Source: an uncultured Paracoccaceae bacterium (GTDB lineage: Bacteria > Pseudomonadota > Alphaproteobacteria > Rhodobacterales > Rhodobacteraceae). From it: 64,000 bases of DNA. The translations under genes were made by a program, and so were the position numbers. Positions 37,133 to 47,604 of this stretch are shown here, in pieces. The notes under the pieces were generated by a model. The model was given only the letters and a program-made list of their open reading frames with translations, had not been told where the DNA came from and did no database searches. Positions within the stretch are counted from its first letter, which is position 1; every line of letters begins with the position of its first letter. The stretch is taken from the NCBI GenBank assembly GCA_947499635.1, contig CANMPD010000008.1, forward strand, positions 62,001 through 126,000, in the 5' to 3' direction.

Positions 37133-37675
37133 ATGCTAAGATCACGTTGGTCAAAATTATCTGTGCTTGGCAGTATGGTACTCTTAGTAGCAGCCTGTGA
37201 AACCAATCAGATTTCTCATGTTAAAAAACCTGACGGCACAATCGAGATTGTTGATAGTTTGCCTGAAACACTCTCTCCGGGAGCAACACCATTTCTTCGT
37301 GCGGAAGGACGGGAATTGGCTTCTATTTGCCTAGCCCACAGCTCCGACGCCTCTAAAGTTGAAGAGGCCTTATTAGCACGCGGTTGGGAAAAGCGAAAAG
37401 GGTTATTTGGCGAGTATGTGAGCGTCAAAATTCCTGAGACTCTGCTCAACCAAAGGTTTTCAATGAGTTCGAAAGGTGCCTGCGAGTTTTACTCACCAAA
37501 CTCATGGTCACGTAATGTTTTTGAAGGCGCCGAAGCGCGCTTGATTGAGCAAGGTTTTAAACAAGCAGACCAGCGGACCTGGGTAAAGGGCAACATAACG
37601 GTCGAACTTAGTGGACAGGTAACCACGAACAGTTCGTCCGGGACCCGCTCAACCGTCAGCATCTTGCGGAAGTAA
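37133..37675 (+). CDS. lipoprotein of unknown function embedded between sucC and sucD
   Basis: Predicted lipoprotein of 180 aa: basic N-terminus, hydrophobic core [11 protein letters not shown] and lipobox VAAC at residue 22. The mature domain has a mixed alpha/beta look with [19 protein letters not shown] and a Thr/Ser-rich end ([14 protein letters not shown]). I do not recognise a family. The gene is visibly richer in A+T and in rare-looking codons than sucC and sucD, consistent with insertion into the operon or relaxed codon selection. It starts six bases after sucC and ends 61 bases before sucD, so it must be co-transcribed. Confidence 0.8.
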   Translation: MLRSRWSKLSVLGSMVLLVAACETNQISHVKKPDGTIEIVDSLPETLSPGATPFLRAEGRELASICLAHSSDASKVEEALLARGWEKRKGLFGEYVSVKIPETLLNQRFSMSSKGACEFYSPNSWSRNVFEGAEARLIEQGFKQADQRTWVKGNITVELSGQVTTNSSSGTRSTVSILRK

Positions 37676-37736
37676 TTTGTTCCTTCCCCAGCAGCATGTG
37701 GGAGGGCGACATTCATCATCATCAGGAGACTCCTCA

Positions 37737-38624
37737 ATGGCAGTCCTTATCGACGAAAACACAAAAGTTATCTGTCAGGGCTTTACCGGCTCTCAGGGTA
37801 CATTCCACTCCGAGCAAGCAATTGCTTATGGCACTAAAATGGTTGGTGGTGTGACACCAGGCAAAGGTGGTCAAACGCACCTGAACCTGCCAGTTTTCAA
37901 CTCTGTTCACGAAGCAAAGCACGTCACCGAAGCAAATGCTTCTGTAATCTATGTGCCTCCACCCTTTGCGGCTGACTCAATCCTCGAAGCGATTGACGCG
38001 CAAATGGAACTGATCGTCTGCATCACCGAAGGCATTCCAGTTCTGGACATGGCCAAAGTGAAACGCGCGCTGGAAGACAGCACATCGCGTCTGATCGGCC
38101 CAAACTGCCCAGGTGTTATCACGCCTGACGCATGCAAAATCGGCATCATGCCGGGCCACATCCACAAGCGTGGCTCTGTTGGTGTTGTGTCGCGTTCCGG
38201 TACATTGACCTACGAAGCTGTTAAACAGACATCTGATCTGGGCCTTGGCCAGTCTTCGGCTGTTGGCATCGGCGGCGACCCGATCAAGGGCACTGAGCAC
38301 ATTGACGTTCTGGACATGTTCCTAGACGATCCAGAGACCACATCCATCATCATGATCGGTGAAATCGGTGGCTCTGCCGAAGAAGAAGCGGCAGAATTCA
38401 TGGCCGAGCAAAAGAAAAAAGGCCGTTGGAAGCCAACAGCTGGTTTCATTGCTGGCCGTACGGCCCCTCCCGGCCGTCGCATGGGTCACGCGGGCGCGAT
38501 TGTCGCTGGCGGCAAAGGCGGCGCAGAAGACAAGATCGAAGCAATGAAATCTGCGGGTATCGTTGTTGCAGACAGCCCAGCCACATTGGGCGAAGCTGTC
38601 ATGGAAGCGATCAACAAGGGCTGA
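37737..38624 (+). CDS. sucD: succinyl-CoA synthetase alpha subunit
   Basis: CoA-binding subunit of 295 aa. [40 protein letters not shown] and the phospho-His region [20 protein letters not shown] are all standard. A frame extends upstream to 37677, but AGGAGAC directly before the ATG at 37737 fixes the start. Together with SucC it forms the synthetase. Confidence 0.97.
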   Translation: MAVLIDENTKVICQGFTGSQGTFHSEQAIAYGTKMVGGVTPGKGGQTHLNLPVFNSVHEAKHVTEANASVIYVPPPFAADSILEAIDAQMELIVCITEGIPVLDMAKVKRALEDSTSRLIGPNCPGVITPDACKIGIMPGHIHKRGSVGVVSRSGTLTYEAVKQTSDLGLGQSSAVGIGGDPIKGTEHIDVLDMFLDDPETTSIIMIGEIGGSAEEEAAEFMAEQKKKGRWKPTAGFIAGRTAPPGRRMGHAGAIVAGGKGGAEDKIEAMKSAGIVVADSPATLGEAVMEAINKG

Positions 38625-38647
38625 TGGCACCTGATGGTTCTCCGGCC

Positions 38648-38705
38648 GGGTCTCTCTCTTTTGCGAGAGGCCCAGGGCGCAAGGGCGAGTGCGGGTCACT
38701 CGCCC
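38648..38705 (+). other. two tandem hairpins between sucD and sucA
   Basis: Hairpin 1: GGGTCTCTC (38648-38656) with GAGAGGCCC (38665-38673), one wobble. Hairpin 2: GGGCGAGTG (38683-38691) with CACTCGCCC (38697-38705), a perfect 9-bp stem with loop CGGGT. Neither is followed by a T-run, so they look like intercistronic mRNA-stability or processing elements. The whole gap from 38625 to 38937 (313 bases) holds no supported gene; the frame from 38803 is an upstream extension of sucA. Confidence 0.5.
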
Positions 38706-38937
38706 TACACGCAGCTGTGGATGCCATTTATGATCAAATCCTGAACATTTCCAGTGACCTTGTCGCAAATGTGGTCGCATCACCGCGTCACTCGTCGCAA
38801 AAATGGCCACCTTCGCCGCAAGATCCACCTGTTCTTCACGATTGTTCAATCATTGCAGAACAGTCTGCACAAAACCATTCGCGCCCATCATATCGGACGC
38901 AGATCGCTTACGGTCCAAACCCACAAGAGGCATGCAC

Positions 38938-41889
38938 ATGACCGAACACAGCTCAAACGATATCTTCCACGCGTCCTCCTTTATGCAAGGACACAACGCG
39001 GAATATCTGGAACAGCTTTACGCACAATATGCAAAAGACCCCAACGCTGTGGACGCGGCTTGGGCTGAGTTCTTTCGCCAGCTGGGTGATACAGAACAGG
39101 ATGCAATTGCCGAAGCCGCTGGCCCATCATGGAGCCGCAGCGATTGGCCACTTGCGCCAGACGATGATTTAACAGGCGCGTTGACTGGTGAATGGCCTGC
39201 ACCTGTGGAAACCAAAGCCGCGGGTAAAAAGATTGCCGAAAAGGCAAAATCCGCAGGGATTGAAGTGTCGGACGCGCAGGTGCAACGCGCGGTACTGGAT
39301 TCGATCCGTGCACTTATGTTGATCCGCGCCTATCGCATCCGTGGCCATTTGGCTGCAAACTTGGATCCGTTGGGACAACATGGCAACAAGCCTCATCCAG
39401 AGCTGGATCCAAAAACCTACGGCTTTAACGATGTCGACATGGATCGCCCAATCTTTATCGACAATGTTTTGGGCCTGCAGGTTGCCTCGATGCGCCAGAT
39501 CGTGGACATCGTTAAACGTACCTATTGTGGCACCTTTGCTCTGCAATACATGCATATTTCTGACCCCGAACAGTCCGCATGGCTGAAAGAACGCATCGAG
39601 GGGCTGGGCAAGGAAATTCAATTCACCAAAAATGGCCGTAAAGCGATCTTGAACAAGATGGTCGAGGCCGAGGGTTTTGAAAAATTCCTGCATGTGAAAT
39701 ACATGGGCACCAAGCGTTTTGGTCTAGATGGTGGTGAAAGCCTCATCCCTGCGATGGAGCAGATCATTAAACGCGGCGGCAACTTAGGCGTCTCAGACAT
39801 CGTTATCGGCATGCCACACCGTGGCCGTTTGTCAGTATTGGCAAATGTGATGCGCAAGCCGTATCGTGCGATTTTCAACGAATTCCAAGGCGGGTCCTTC
39901 AAACCTGAAGACGTGGATGGCTCGGGTGATGTGAAATACCACCTTGGTGCGTCCTCTGACCGCGAGTTCGACAACAACTCGGTTCACTTGTCGTTGACGG
40001 CCAACCCCTCGCACCTTGAGGCGGTAAACCCGGTTGTGATCGGTAAAGTTCGCGCGAAACAGGACCAATTGGGCGACACAAACCGCGAGAAAGTTCTGCC
40101 TATCCTGTTGCACGGTGATGCGGCCTTTGCTGGCCAGGGTGTCGTTGCAGAATGTTTTGCCCTGTCTGGCCTGCGTGGTCACAAGGCCGGTGGTACCATC
40201 CATATCGTTGTGAACAACCAAATCGGCTTCACCACAGCGCCGCATTTCTCACGTTCCAGCCCTTATCCGACCGATAACGCATTGGTTGTTGAAGCGCCGA
40301 TTTTCCACGTGAATGGCGACGATCCAGAGGCGGTTGTACACGCCGCTAAGGTTGCGACTGAATATCGTCAAAAGTTCCACAAAGACGTGGTTCTCGACAT
40401 TTTCTGCTATCGCCGCTTTGGTCACAACGAAGGCGACGAGCCGATGTTCACCAACCCGGTGATGTACAAAAAGATCAAAGGCCACAAAACAACGTTGTCG
40501 TTGTACACTGAGCGTCTGGTCAAAGACGGTTTAATCCCCGAAGGCGAAATCGAGGATATGAAAGCCGCGTTCCAAGCGCACCTGAACCAAGAGTTCGAGG
40601 CGGGCAAAGAATATAAACCCAACAAGGCTGACTGGTTGGACGGACGCTGGTCGCATCTCGACAAACAAGACACCGATTACCAGCGTGGTCAAACCTCGAT
40701 CAAACCGGAAACGCTTGCAGAAATCGGCAAAGGTCTCACCACCCTTCCCGAAGGTTACCCGGTACATAAAACCGTGGGCCGCTTCTTGCAAACCCGGAGC
40801 AAAATGTTTGAATCCGGTAAGGGTTTTGACTGGGCGACCGGTGAAGCACTGGCATTTGGATCATTGGTGACCGAAGGGTACCCGGTACGTTTGTCAGGTC
40901 AGGATGCGACCCGTGGGACGTTTTCACAGCGCCACTCAGGTATCGTAGATCAAGAGAATGAGGGTCGCTATTACCCGCTCAACAACATCCGTGAAGGGCA
41001 AGCCCAGTACGAAGTTATCGACTCAGCTTTGTCAGAATATGCGGTTTTGGGCTTTGAGTATGGCTACTCCTTGGCTGAGCCCAACGCGTTGACCCTATGG
41101 GAAGCGCAATTTGGTGACTTTGCCAACGGCGCGCAGATCATGTTTGATCAATTCATCTCTTCCGGTGAAAGTAAATGGTTGCGTATGTCCGGTCTAGTCT
41201 GTCTGTTGCCACACGGGTTTGAGGGCCAAGGGCCCGAGCACTCCTCTGCGCGTCTGGAACGGTTCTTGCAGATGTGCGGTCAAGATAACTGGATCGTAGC
41301 GAATTGCACAACGCCTGCAAACTACTTCCACATTCTGCGCCGTCAGCTGCATCGTACCTTCCGTAAACCGTTGATCATGGTGACACCGAAATCCCTGCTA
41401 CGTCATAAACTGGCCGTCTCGCAGGCCGAGGATTTTACCACCGGATCCAGCTTCCACCGCGTTCTGTGGGATGATGCCGAAAAAGGTAATTCCGACACGC
41501 AACTGGTGGCAGATGACAAAATCAAACGCGTCGTGATGTGTTCAGGTAAGGTCTACTATGACCTGCTCGAAGAACGTGATGCACGTGGTATTGACGATAT
41601 CTATCTGCTGCGGATCGAACAGTTCTATCCATTCCCAGCCATCTCGCTTGTCAAAGAGCTGGAACGGTTCAAGGATGCGGATATGGTCTGGTGTCAAGAA
41701 GAGCCCAAAAACCAAGGGGCTTGGACCTTTATCGAACCCAATATTGAGTGGGTTTTAACCCGCATCAAAGCAAAACACAGCCGCCCAACCTATGTTGGAC
41801 GCTCTACATCGGCCTCGCCTGCGACAGGTTTGGCCAGCCAACACAAAGCACAACAAGCCGCGCTCGTGAACGAAGCGCTTAGCCTCTGA
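38938..41889 (+). CDS. sucA: 2-oxoglutarate dehydrogenase E1 component
   Basis: Thiamine-diphosphate decarboxylase of the 2-oxoglutarate dehydrogenase complex; 983 aa. The N-terminal E2-contact helix is [23 protein letters not shown] and substrate parts include [43 protein letters not shown] and the late [20 protein letters not shown]. The start is set at the ATG 38938, with AGAGG seven bases upstream, giving the family N-terminus MTEHSSND; the open frame itself begins at 38803. Confidence 0.97.
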   Translation: MTEHSSNDIFHASSFMQGHNAEYLEQLYAQYAKDPNAVDAAWAEFFRQLGDTEQDAIAEAAGPSWSRSDWPLAPDDDLTGALTGEWPAPVETKAAGKKIAEKAKSAGIEVSDAQVQRAVLDSIRALMLIRAYRIRGHLAANLDPLGQHGNKPHPELDPKTYGFNDVDMDRPIFIDNVLGLQVASMRQIVDIVKRTYCGTFALQYMHISDPEQSAWLKERIEGLGKEIQFTKNGRKAILNKMVEAEGFEKFLHVKYMGTKRFGLDGGESLIPAMEQIIKRGGNLGVSDIVIGMPHRGRLSVLANVMRKPYRAIFNEFQGGSFKPEDVDGSGDVKYHLGASSDREFDNNSVHLSLTANPSHLEAVNPVVIGKVRAKQDQLGDTNREKVLPILLHGDAAFAGQGVVAECFALSGLRGHKAGGTIHIVVNNQIGFTTAPHFSRSSPYPTDNALVVEAPIFHVNGDDPEAVVHAAKVATEYRQKFHKDVVLDIFCYRRFGHNEGDEPMFTNPVMYKKIKGHKTTLSLYTERLVKDGLIPEGEIEDMKAAFQAHLNQEFEAGKEYKPNKADWLDGRWSHLDKQDTDYQRGQTSIKPETLAEIGKGLTTLPEGYPVHKTVGRFLQTRSKMFESGKGFDWATGEALAFGSLVTEGYPVRLSGQDATRGTFSQRHSGIVDQENEGRYYPLNNIREGQAQYEVIDSALSEYAVLGFEYGYSLAEPNALTLWEAQFGDFANGAQIMFDQFISSGESKWLRMSGLVCLLPHGFEGQGPEHSSARLERFLQMCGQDNWIVANCTTPANYFHILRRQLHRTFRKPLIMVTPKSLLRHKLAVSQAEDFTTGSSFHRVLWDDAEKGNSDTQLVADDKIKRVVMCSGKVYYDLLEERDARGIDDIYLLRIEQFYPFPAISLVKELERFKDADMVWCQEEPKNQGAWTFIEPNIEWVLTRIKAKHSRPTYVGRSTSASPATGLASQHKAQQAALVNEALSL

Positions 41890-41902
41890 GGAAGATAGAC
41901 AC

Positions 41903-43393
41903 ATGACCACCGAAGTGCGTGTACCCACATTGGGCGAATCCGTAACCGAAGCAACGGTTGCGACTTGGTTTAAAAAACCAGGTGAGCCTGTCGCTGCAGA
42001 TGAAATGCTGTGCGAGTTGGAAACAGACAAAGTTACCGTCGAAGTTCCCGCCCCAGCGGCTGGAACGATGGGTGAAATCGTCGCAGCCGAAGGCGAAACC
42101 GTAGGCGTTGATGCCTTGCTCGCCACAATCACCGCCGCTGGCGAAGCAGCCGCAGCGACCCCTGCGCCATCATCAGAACCTGCAGTGGCTGCTCCTGCCG
42201 CAGCATCCGGCGCAAGCACCGATGTGATGGTGCCTACGCTAGGTGAATCGGTGACCGAGGCAACCGTTTCGACTTGGTTTAAAAAGGTCGGCGACACCGT
42301 TGCTCAAGATGAAATGCTCTGTGAACTGGAAACTGACAAAGTCTCTGTCGAAGTTCCAGCACCTGCTGCAGGCGTACTGTCAGAAATCACCGCGCCCGAA
42401 GGTTCGACTGTTGATGCCACAGCCAAACTTGGCGTGATTGGCGGATCGGCAGCGGCGGCTTCATCTGCTGCGCCTGCGGCAGTTGCTGCACCGGCCGCCG
42501 CGGCAAAAGACGTCGCAAATGCACCATCTGCGGAAAAAGCTATGGCTGAGGCCGGATTGTCTGCCGCCAATGTTGCAGGCACAGGTCGCGATGGTCGTAT
42601 CATGAAAGAAGACGTGACAGCCGCGCTTGCAGCTGCCAAAACCGCAGCCCCTGCGCCGGCAGCGCCGCGTGCACCATCCACACCTCAGGATGCGGCACGT
42701 GAAGAGCGTGTCAAAATGACTCGCCTGCGTCAAACAATCGCTAAGCGTCTGAAAGACAGCCAAAACAACGCGGCAATGCTGACCACCTACAACGAGGTCG
42801 ACATGACCGAGGTGATGGCACTGCGCAAAGAATACAAAGACATGTTTGAAAAGAAACATGGCGCGCGTTTGGGCTTTATGTCTTTCTTCACCAAAGCCTG
42901 TGTGCATGCTTTGAAAGAAGTTCCCGAGGTTAATGCTGAAATCGACGGCACTGACATCGTTTACAAAAACTATGTCAACATGGGTATCGCAGCAGGCACT
43001 CCAACTGGCTTGGTTGTACCTGTCATCCGTGACGCGGATTCGATGTCTTTTGCGGAAATTGAAAAAGCAATCGCTGAAAAAGGCAAGCGCGCCCGTGATG
43101 GCAAGCTTTCCATGGCAGAAATGCAGGGCGGAACCTTCACCATTTCTAACGGTGGTGTCTATGGCTCGCTGATGTCCTCGCCGATCTTGAACCCACCACA
43201 GTCCGGTATCCTCGGCATGCACAAGATCCAAGACCGCCCCATGGCGATCAATGGTCAGGTTGTAATCCGTCCGATGATGTATCTCGCCCTCTCCTATGAT
43301 CACCGTATCGTAGATGGCAAAGGCGCGGTAACCTTCCTTGTGCGCATCAAAGAAGCGTTAGAAGATCCACGTCGTCTGTTGATGGATCTGTAA
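41903..43393 (+). CDS. sucB: dihydrolipoyllysine-residue succinyltransferase (E2) with two lipoyl domains
   Basis: E2 core of the 2-oxoglutarate dehydrogenase complex, 496 aa. Two lipoyl domains are present, with lipoyl lysines at Lys43 and Lys146 (both ELETDKV). They repeat with a period of 103 residues and are separated by an Ala/Pro linker. A peripheral-subunit-binding domain follows ([20 protein letters not shown]), then the catalytic domain ending [16 protein letters not shown] with the His-Asp-Gly site. The enteric enzyme has only one lipoyl domain; two are also seen in other alphaproteobacteria. The gene lies 13 bases after sucA. Confidence 0.96.
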   Translation: MTTEVRVPTLGESVTEATVATWFKKPGEPVAADEMLCELETDKVTVEVPAPAAGTMGEIVAAEGETVGVDALLATITAAGEAAAATPAPSSEPAVAAPAAASGASTDVMVPTLGESVTEATVSTWFKKVGDTVAQDEMLCELETDKVSVEVPAPAAGVLSEITAPEGSTVDATAKLGVIGGSAAAASSAAPAAVAAPAAAAKDVANAPSAEKAMAEAGLSAANVAGTGRDGRIMKEDVTAALAAAKTAAPAPAAPRAPSTPQDAAREERVKMTRLRQTIAKRLKDSQNNAAMLTTYNEVDMTEVMALRKEYKDMFEKKHGARLGFMSFFTKACVHALKEVPEVNAEIDGTDIVYKNYVNMGIAAGTPTGLVVPVIRDADSMSFAEIEKAIAEKGKRARDGKLSMAEMQGGTFTISNGGVYGSLMSSPILNPPQSGILGMHKIQDRPMAINGQVVIRPMMYLALSYDHRIVDGKGAVTFLVRIKEALEDPRRLLMDL

Positions 43394-43456
43394 ATCACCA
43401 TTTTGGGTTCTGCATTAGATTGCAGAGCCCAATATCTGATAGCGAACGGACATTTT

Positions 43457-43963
43457 ATGACTTTTAAGAACCTATGCATGCTTACCGTTATTGGGACAAT
43501 AACTGCATGTACTGGCGCTGAAATTACGCAACACCCAATTGAGTACACTCCAAAACATTCTTTGAATGAAAAAGGTACGACCTCTTTTACCTTCCGAACG
43601 TTCTCCAAAGCATCTGGATCACGCAAAGAACTTTCAGGTGTTGGTTGTAAATTAAACAGTAGCAGTTTTCATTCAAGCTTCGTTACCCCAGCCGAAGTAA
43701 CCGCACCTAACATGGGAACGCGCACTCCTGTTGCGTCAGTTGAATGTGTTTATGATGGAGAAGAGAAAGTCAAAATTCTTGAACCATACAATAAAACAAT
43801 TTCGGACATAGATTCTCAAGCGAGTGCAAACGCCGCTGCAAATGGGCTAATCGGGGCGCTTATCGGAGGTATTGCTGCCGGCGTTCAGAAATCCAAACGC
43901 GATCCATCCGAGGATATTTATAGCTACAGAGATGGATCTATTGTGTTTGCAGACGGAAAATAG
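43457..43963 (+). CDS. lipoprotein with glycine zipper, embedded between sucB and lpd
   Basis: Predicted lipoprotein of 168 aa with lipobox ITAC (Cys18). The mature part is beta-rich in look (TTSFTFRTFSKASGSRKELS), with a Cys pair in VGCKL and VECVY. Near the C-terminus is a glycine-zipper segment NGLIGALIGGIAAGVQ, which often packs into membranes. I do not recognise a family. It is clearly more A+T-rich than sucB and lpd. The start at 43457 is chosen because it begins at the signal; the frame opens at 43403. It lies 63 bases after sucB and 108 before lpd. Confidence 0.8.
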   Translation: MTFKNLCMLTVIGTITACTGAEITQHPIEYTPKHSLNEKGTTSFTFRTFSKASGSRKELSGVGCKLNSSSFHSSFVTPAEVTAPNMGTRTPVASVECVYDGEEKVKILEPYNKTISDIDSQASANAAANGLIGALIGGIAAGVQKSKRDPSEDIYSYRDGSIVFADGK

Positions 43964-44071
43964 AACGAAAATTCACTACGTGGGCATCTGCCTGCTCATC
44001 GAACGTTTAATAGATCCGGAAAGTACAATTCATCAATGACCTATTCCGGTAGCACCAAAGGAACCTGACCT

Positions 44072-45466
44072 ATGTCATCTTATGACGTCATCATCATCGG
44101 CGCAGGCCCTGGCGGCTATGTCAGCGCAGTTCGTTGTGCCCAATTGGGCCTGAAAACAGCCATCGTCGAAGGCCGTGAAACCTTGGGCGGCACTTGCCTG
44201 AACGTCGGCTGCATCCCATCCAAAGCCCTGTTGCATGCCACACATCAACTGCATGAGGCCGAACACAGCTTTGCTAAAATGGGTCTTAAAGGCAAATCCC
44301 CATCCGTCGATTGGGACCAAATGAAAGCCTATAAGAACGAGGTTATTGGCCAAAATACCGGCGGGATTGAGTTCTTGATGAAAAAGAACAAGATCGATTG
44401 GCTCAAAGGTTGGGCATCTATCCCTGCCGCTGGTCAAGTTAAAGTTGGCGACGAAACTTACGCCACCAAAAACATCGTAATTGCGTCCGGCTCTGTACCG
44501 TCTTCGTTACCCGGCGTGACCGTTGATAATGACGCAGGTATCGTTGTCGACAGCACTGGTGCGCTTGAGCTGCCAAAAGTTCCTAAGAAAATGGTCGTCA
44601 TCGGCGCCGGCGTCATCGGGCTTGAACTTGGTTCGGTCTATGCACGTTTGGGTGCAGAGGTCACTGTTGTTGAATATATGGATGCCGTCTGCCCCGGCAT
44701 GGATGCTGATGTCCAACGCGCATTCAAGAAAATTCTTGAAAAACAGGGGCTCAACTTTGTGATGGGCGCAGCTGTACAAGGTGTGGACACGACAAAATCA
44801 AAAGCCAAGGTCAAATACCAACCCAAAGCGGGCGGCGATGAACAGGTTATCGAAGCCGATGTTTGCCTTGTGGCAACGGGTCGTAAAGCCTTTGCAGACG
44901 GTCTCGGACTTGAGGCATTGGGTGTTGCTCTGACAGACCGTGGTCAAATCACAACGGATGCGAAATGGGCCACAAATGTGCCCGGCATCTACGCTATCGG
45001 CGATGTAATCACCGGCCCGATGCTGGCTCACAAAGCTGAAGACGAAGGTATGGCCGTCGCCGAAGTCATCGCCGGCAAACATGGTCACGTCAACTATGGT
45101 GTCATCCCTGGCGTTGTGTACACCACTCCCGAAGTTGCCACCGTGGGCGCCACCGAAGACGCACTGAAAGCCGAAGGTCGCAAGATCAAAATTGGCAAGT
45201 TCAGCTTTATGGGTAACGGTCGTGCCAAGGCCGTGGGCCAAGCGGAAGGTTTCGTAAAACTTATCACCGATGCGGCAACTGACCGCGTGTTGGGCGCAGC
45301 GATCATCGGTCCCGCGGCGGGCGATATGATCCACGAAATCTGTGTCGGTATGGAATTTGGCGCCTCTGCCGAAGACATCGCACTGACATGCCACGCACAC
45401 CCCACTTTCTCAGAAGCTGTTCGCGAAGCGGCGCTGGTTTGTGGCGACGGTGCCATCCACGCGTAA
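44072..45466 (+). CDS. lpd: dihydrolipoamide dehydrogenase (E3)
   Basis: FAD-dependent disulfide oxidoreductase of 464 aa that reoxidises the lipoyl groups of the 2-oxoglutarate dehydrogenase complex. The FAD loop is [20 protein letters not shown], the redox disulfide [16 protein letters not shown], the NAD loop [19 protein letters not shown], and the catalytic His-Glu is in [14 protein letters not shown]. It is the last gene of the suc block and is followed by two terminator-like hairpins. Confidence 0.97.
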   Translation: MSSYDVIIIGAGPGGYVSAVRCAQLGLKTAIVEGRETLGGTCLNVGCIPSKALLHATHQLHEAEHSFAKMGLKGKSPSVDWDQMKAYKNEVIGQNTGGIEFLMKKNKIDWLKGWASIPAAGQVKVGDETYATKNIVIASGSVPSSLPGVTVDNDAGIVVDSTGALELPKVPKKMVVIGAGVIGLELGSVYARLGAEVTVVEYMDAVCPGMDADVQRAFKKILEKQGLNFVMGAAVQGVDTTKSKAKVKYQPKAGGDEQVIEADVCLVATGRKAFADGLGLEALGVALTDRGQITTDAKWATNVPGIYAIGDVITGPMLAHKAEDEGMAVAEVIAGKHGHVNYGVIPGVVYTTPEVATVGATEDALKAEGRKIKIGKFSFMGNGRAKAVGQAEGFVKLITDAATDRVLGAAIIGPAAGDMIHEICVGMEFGASAEDIALTCHAHPTFSEAVREAALVCGDGAIHA

Positions 45467-45494
45467 AGCGCGCGGCGCAACACCAAAAACCTGT

Positions 45495-45523
45495 AAAGGG
45501 CGACCCAACTGGGTCGTCCTTTT
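45495..45523 (+). terminator. rho-independent terminator of the suc-lpd operon
   Basis: AAAGGGCGACCC (45495-45506) pairs with GGGTCGTCCTTT (45511-45522) with one G-U wobble, loop AACT, followed by T and a short pyrimidine tract. It starts 29 bases after the lpd stop. Confidence 0.85.
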
Positions 45524-45552
45524 CCGTTTAACAGCGGTTAGACATGCAGCTA

Positions 45553-45592
45553 AATAAAAAGGCCGACGGGGGACAACCGTCGACCTTTTATT
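45553..45592. terminator. second, bidirectional terminator-like hairpin
   Basis: AAAAGGCCGACGG (45557-45569) pairs with CCGTCGACCTTTT (45577-45589) with one mismatch, flanked by A-rich and T-rich arms so that it can act from either side: for lpd and for the PPOX gene ending at 45728 on the minus strand. Confidence 0.75.
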
Positions 45593-45727
45593 GGGTCTTT
45601 GACCCTGCCCTGTGAGTGAGGCAAAGAACACGGACACTATGTTCTTGATAATAGAAACGCTCCAGCAGCGTGGTTCCGTCGCAAAATAAATCTGTTTTCT
45701 AACCTATCTCAACATTGCATGAAAGCA

Positions 45728-46333
45728 TCACCACAAGGTCTGCTCTGCACGCGTTGTCCAAGCGTCATCATAAGATGCCCCACCCTCCTCGCCACCTGTA
45801 GCTTCAGCCAAAAGCGCACCAACACTTGGAAGACCTGCACTTTCGTCACCGCAGGTCCACAAGCGCGCTCGCATTAAAGCACGAGCACATTGCGTATAGA
45901 GTTCCTCGATTTGGATCACGATAACCGTCGCAGGCAATTTGTCACCGCGGGAAAATCGCGCGCGCAATTGTTCATTAACGCTGATACGGGCACGGCCATT
46001 TATCCGCACCACGTTGTCGGCACCTGGGACAAGAAACAACAAAGATACCCGCCCGTCACGCACAATATTTCGCATGGAATCAAGACGGTTGTTACCACGC
46101 CAATCCGGTAACGCGAGTGTTTTATCATCCAGTTCCTGTACCACTGGCCCCTCATCCCCGCGCGGGCTGTTATCTGTGCCTTCGGGACCAACCGTGGTCA
46201 GCATACATAGGCGTGAGGCCATGATCCACTTACGGTACAGCGGTGTGATATGGTGCAGCACTTTACGCAAAGAAGCCCCTTTTGGTGCGCCATAATGAGC
46301 CTCTAGATCTGCAAGTGTTTCGATATAATCCAT
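45728..46333 (-). CDS. PPOX-type FMN-binding split-barrel flavoprotein
   Basis: Protein of 201 aa of the pyridoxamine-5-phosphate-oxidase-like family (MSMEG_1061 type). Features: MASRLCMLTTVGPEGTDNSP, the segment LALPDWRGNNRLDSMRNIV with the FMN-contacting Arg-Asn-Asn-Arg run, and VSLLFLVPGADNVVRINGRA. Substrate unknown; related proteins bind FMN, F420 or haem. It follows the TauE-like gene by 11 bases and shares its strand. Confidence 0.88.
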   Translation of the reverse strand: MDYIETLADLEAHYGAPKGASLRKVLHHITPLYRKWIMASRLCMLTTVGPEGTDNSPRGDEGPVVQELDDKTLALPDWRGNNRLDSMRNIVRDGRVSLLFLVPGADNVVRINGRARISVNEQLRARFSRGDKLPATVIVIQIEELYTQCARALMRARLWTCGDESAGLPSVGALLAEATGGEEGGASYDDAWTTRAEQTLW

Positions 46334-46344
46334 AGTACCTCGGG

Positions 46345-47103
46345 TTATGAGAGTAGGTTGGGCAAGCTATCCCACAGCAGTTTAACAGCTGTAATCATCA
46401 AACAGATATAAACGATCTTCACAAACGTGACCTGATCAACGATCTGATGCAACCGTGCCCCAAAATACACGCCGACAAACAAGCATGGTGCAAGTGTCAA
46501 ACTCGCCATCAAACTGTCCTGCCCCAAAGCTCCCGTCGACCCGTAGGCAATGGTTTTCAATGCATTCAAAATAAAGAAAAAGATCGTATTTGTCGCCACA
46601 AACTCGGTCTTTTCAAATTTTTGCCGCAACAAATACCCTTTGACCGGAGGGCCACCTGCATGTGCAATATAACTGGCAAACCCTGATGTTGCCCCCAAAA
46701 GACTTACAACAAGGGTGGGCGTTTTACGTGGGTTATTTTGACTATGGCCTTGCAGAAGATACTGCAGAACAAAAAATGCGGCCAGCCCGCCAACGAGGCC
46801 TCGAACCGCGTCCGCCTGCATATGTTCAAAACCCAATGCACCAACAACAAGCCCGATCAAAGCACCAGGCAATAAAGCCAATAGTACCGCGCGGTTCCAA
46901 TCATGGCGATACCGCCAAATGATCAGCAGATCCATCACCAGCAACAACGGCATCATCACGGCCGCTGCAAATTGCGGTGCGACAAACAATGACATCAAGG
47001 GTACGGCCATTACACCAAGCCCACCACCAAAGCCGCTTTTGGACGCTCCGGTTATCAAAACAGCAACAACCGCGGTAATGTAGAAATAGGCTGATAGTTC
47101 CAC
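46345..47103 (-). CDS. TauE/SafE family membrane exporter
   Basis: Inner-membrane protein of 252 aa with about eight hydrophobic segments. GASKSGFGGGLGVMAVPLMS and the second repeat ATSGFASYIAHAGGPPVKGY are the two half-domain signatures of TauE/SafE (putative sulfite or organosulfonate exporters). The frame is open to a TTG at 47130; the GTG at 47103 has GGGGA upstream and gives a shorter cytosolic start, so it is preferred. Substrate is unproven. It may serve sulfur metabolism with the neighbouring DmdC-like gene, which is inference. Confidence 0.85.
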   Translation of the reverse strand: MELSAYFYITAVVAVLITGASKSGFGGGLGVMAVPLMSLFVAPQFAAAVMMPLLLVMDLLIIWRYRHDWNRAVLLALLPGALIGLVVGALGFEHMQADAVRGLVGGLAAFFVLQYLLQGHSQNNPRKTPTLVVSLLGATSGFASYIAHAGGPPVKGYLLRQKFEKTEFVATNTIFFFILNALKTIAYGSTGALGQDSLMASLTLAPCLFVGVYFGARLHQIVDQVTFVKIVYICLMITAVKLLWDSLPNLLS

Positions 47104-47141
47104 AAAAATCCCCGCACAGATAATAGACAATCTTGATGAGA

Positions 47142-47594
47142 TTAGGTCTTATGCTCCAGATCCGAAACCAAACGAAAACCAATACGGCGTGCAGGTTCGG
47201 CCGGTTTTTCCTTGGGTAAGGCGCGCAACATCACATTGAGCTGGTTCACATGCTGCACCAACTGTGTCCGTGAACCACTGCTATCAGAGCCGTAAAAAGT
47301 CATAATATCAGGATCAAAATAGCCCAGACCTTCGATCCGTAGCACGCCAGCTTCGCCACCAGCAAAACCCATAGCGACCTCATGTTCGCTATCCAGCTGC
47401 TCTTCAAAGTTTTTTATGTATGTCACGAGACGTTCATAAGCCCAGCGCGCAGCACTTTTGGCACGATCTCCATCGCGCAGCGGAAGTGGCAGTTCACCGG
47501 GTAGGATAGCGTGCGGATCCACATGGACCTCGTGCTGACGTGGCAAAGCAGCGGCTTCAGCCAGTTCGGCACTGGTGGCGATTTCATTATCCAT
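47142..47594 (-). CDS. DUF6173-like conserved protein
   Basis: Cytosolic protein of 150 aa with the conserved core ARWAYERLVTYIKNFEEQLD, then HEVAMGFAGGEAGVLRIEGL and FDPDIMTFYGSD. I recall a DUF6173 family with this pattern in Rhodobacteraceae, but this was not checked. No signal or membrane segment. It starts ten bases after the MBL hydrolase gene on the same strand and is probably co-transcribed. Function unknown. Confidence 0.7.
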   Translation of the reverse strand: MDNEIATSAELAEAAALPRQHEVHVDPHAILPGELPLPLRDGDRAKSAARWAYERLVTYIKNFEEQLDSEHEVAMGFAGGEAGVLRIEGLGYFDPDIMTFYGSDSSGSRTQLVQHVNQLNVMLRALPKEKPAEPARRIGFRLVSDLEHKT

Positions 47595-47604
47595 GATCGC
47601 TCCT

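Noticed and set aside
38803-38937. N-terminal extension of sucA
   Set aside because: The extra 45 residues have no counterpart in E1 proteins, and AGAGG stands before the ATG at 38938.
42461-43303. A 280-aa open frame on the minus strand
   Set aside because: It is the mirror of sucB; the His- and Cys-rich translation is what antisense of an Ala-rich lipoyl enzyme gives.
45600-45727. Possible tRNA or small RNA after lpd
   Set aside because: No cloverleaf could be formed and no CCA end is seen; only terminator-like hairpins are supported.
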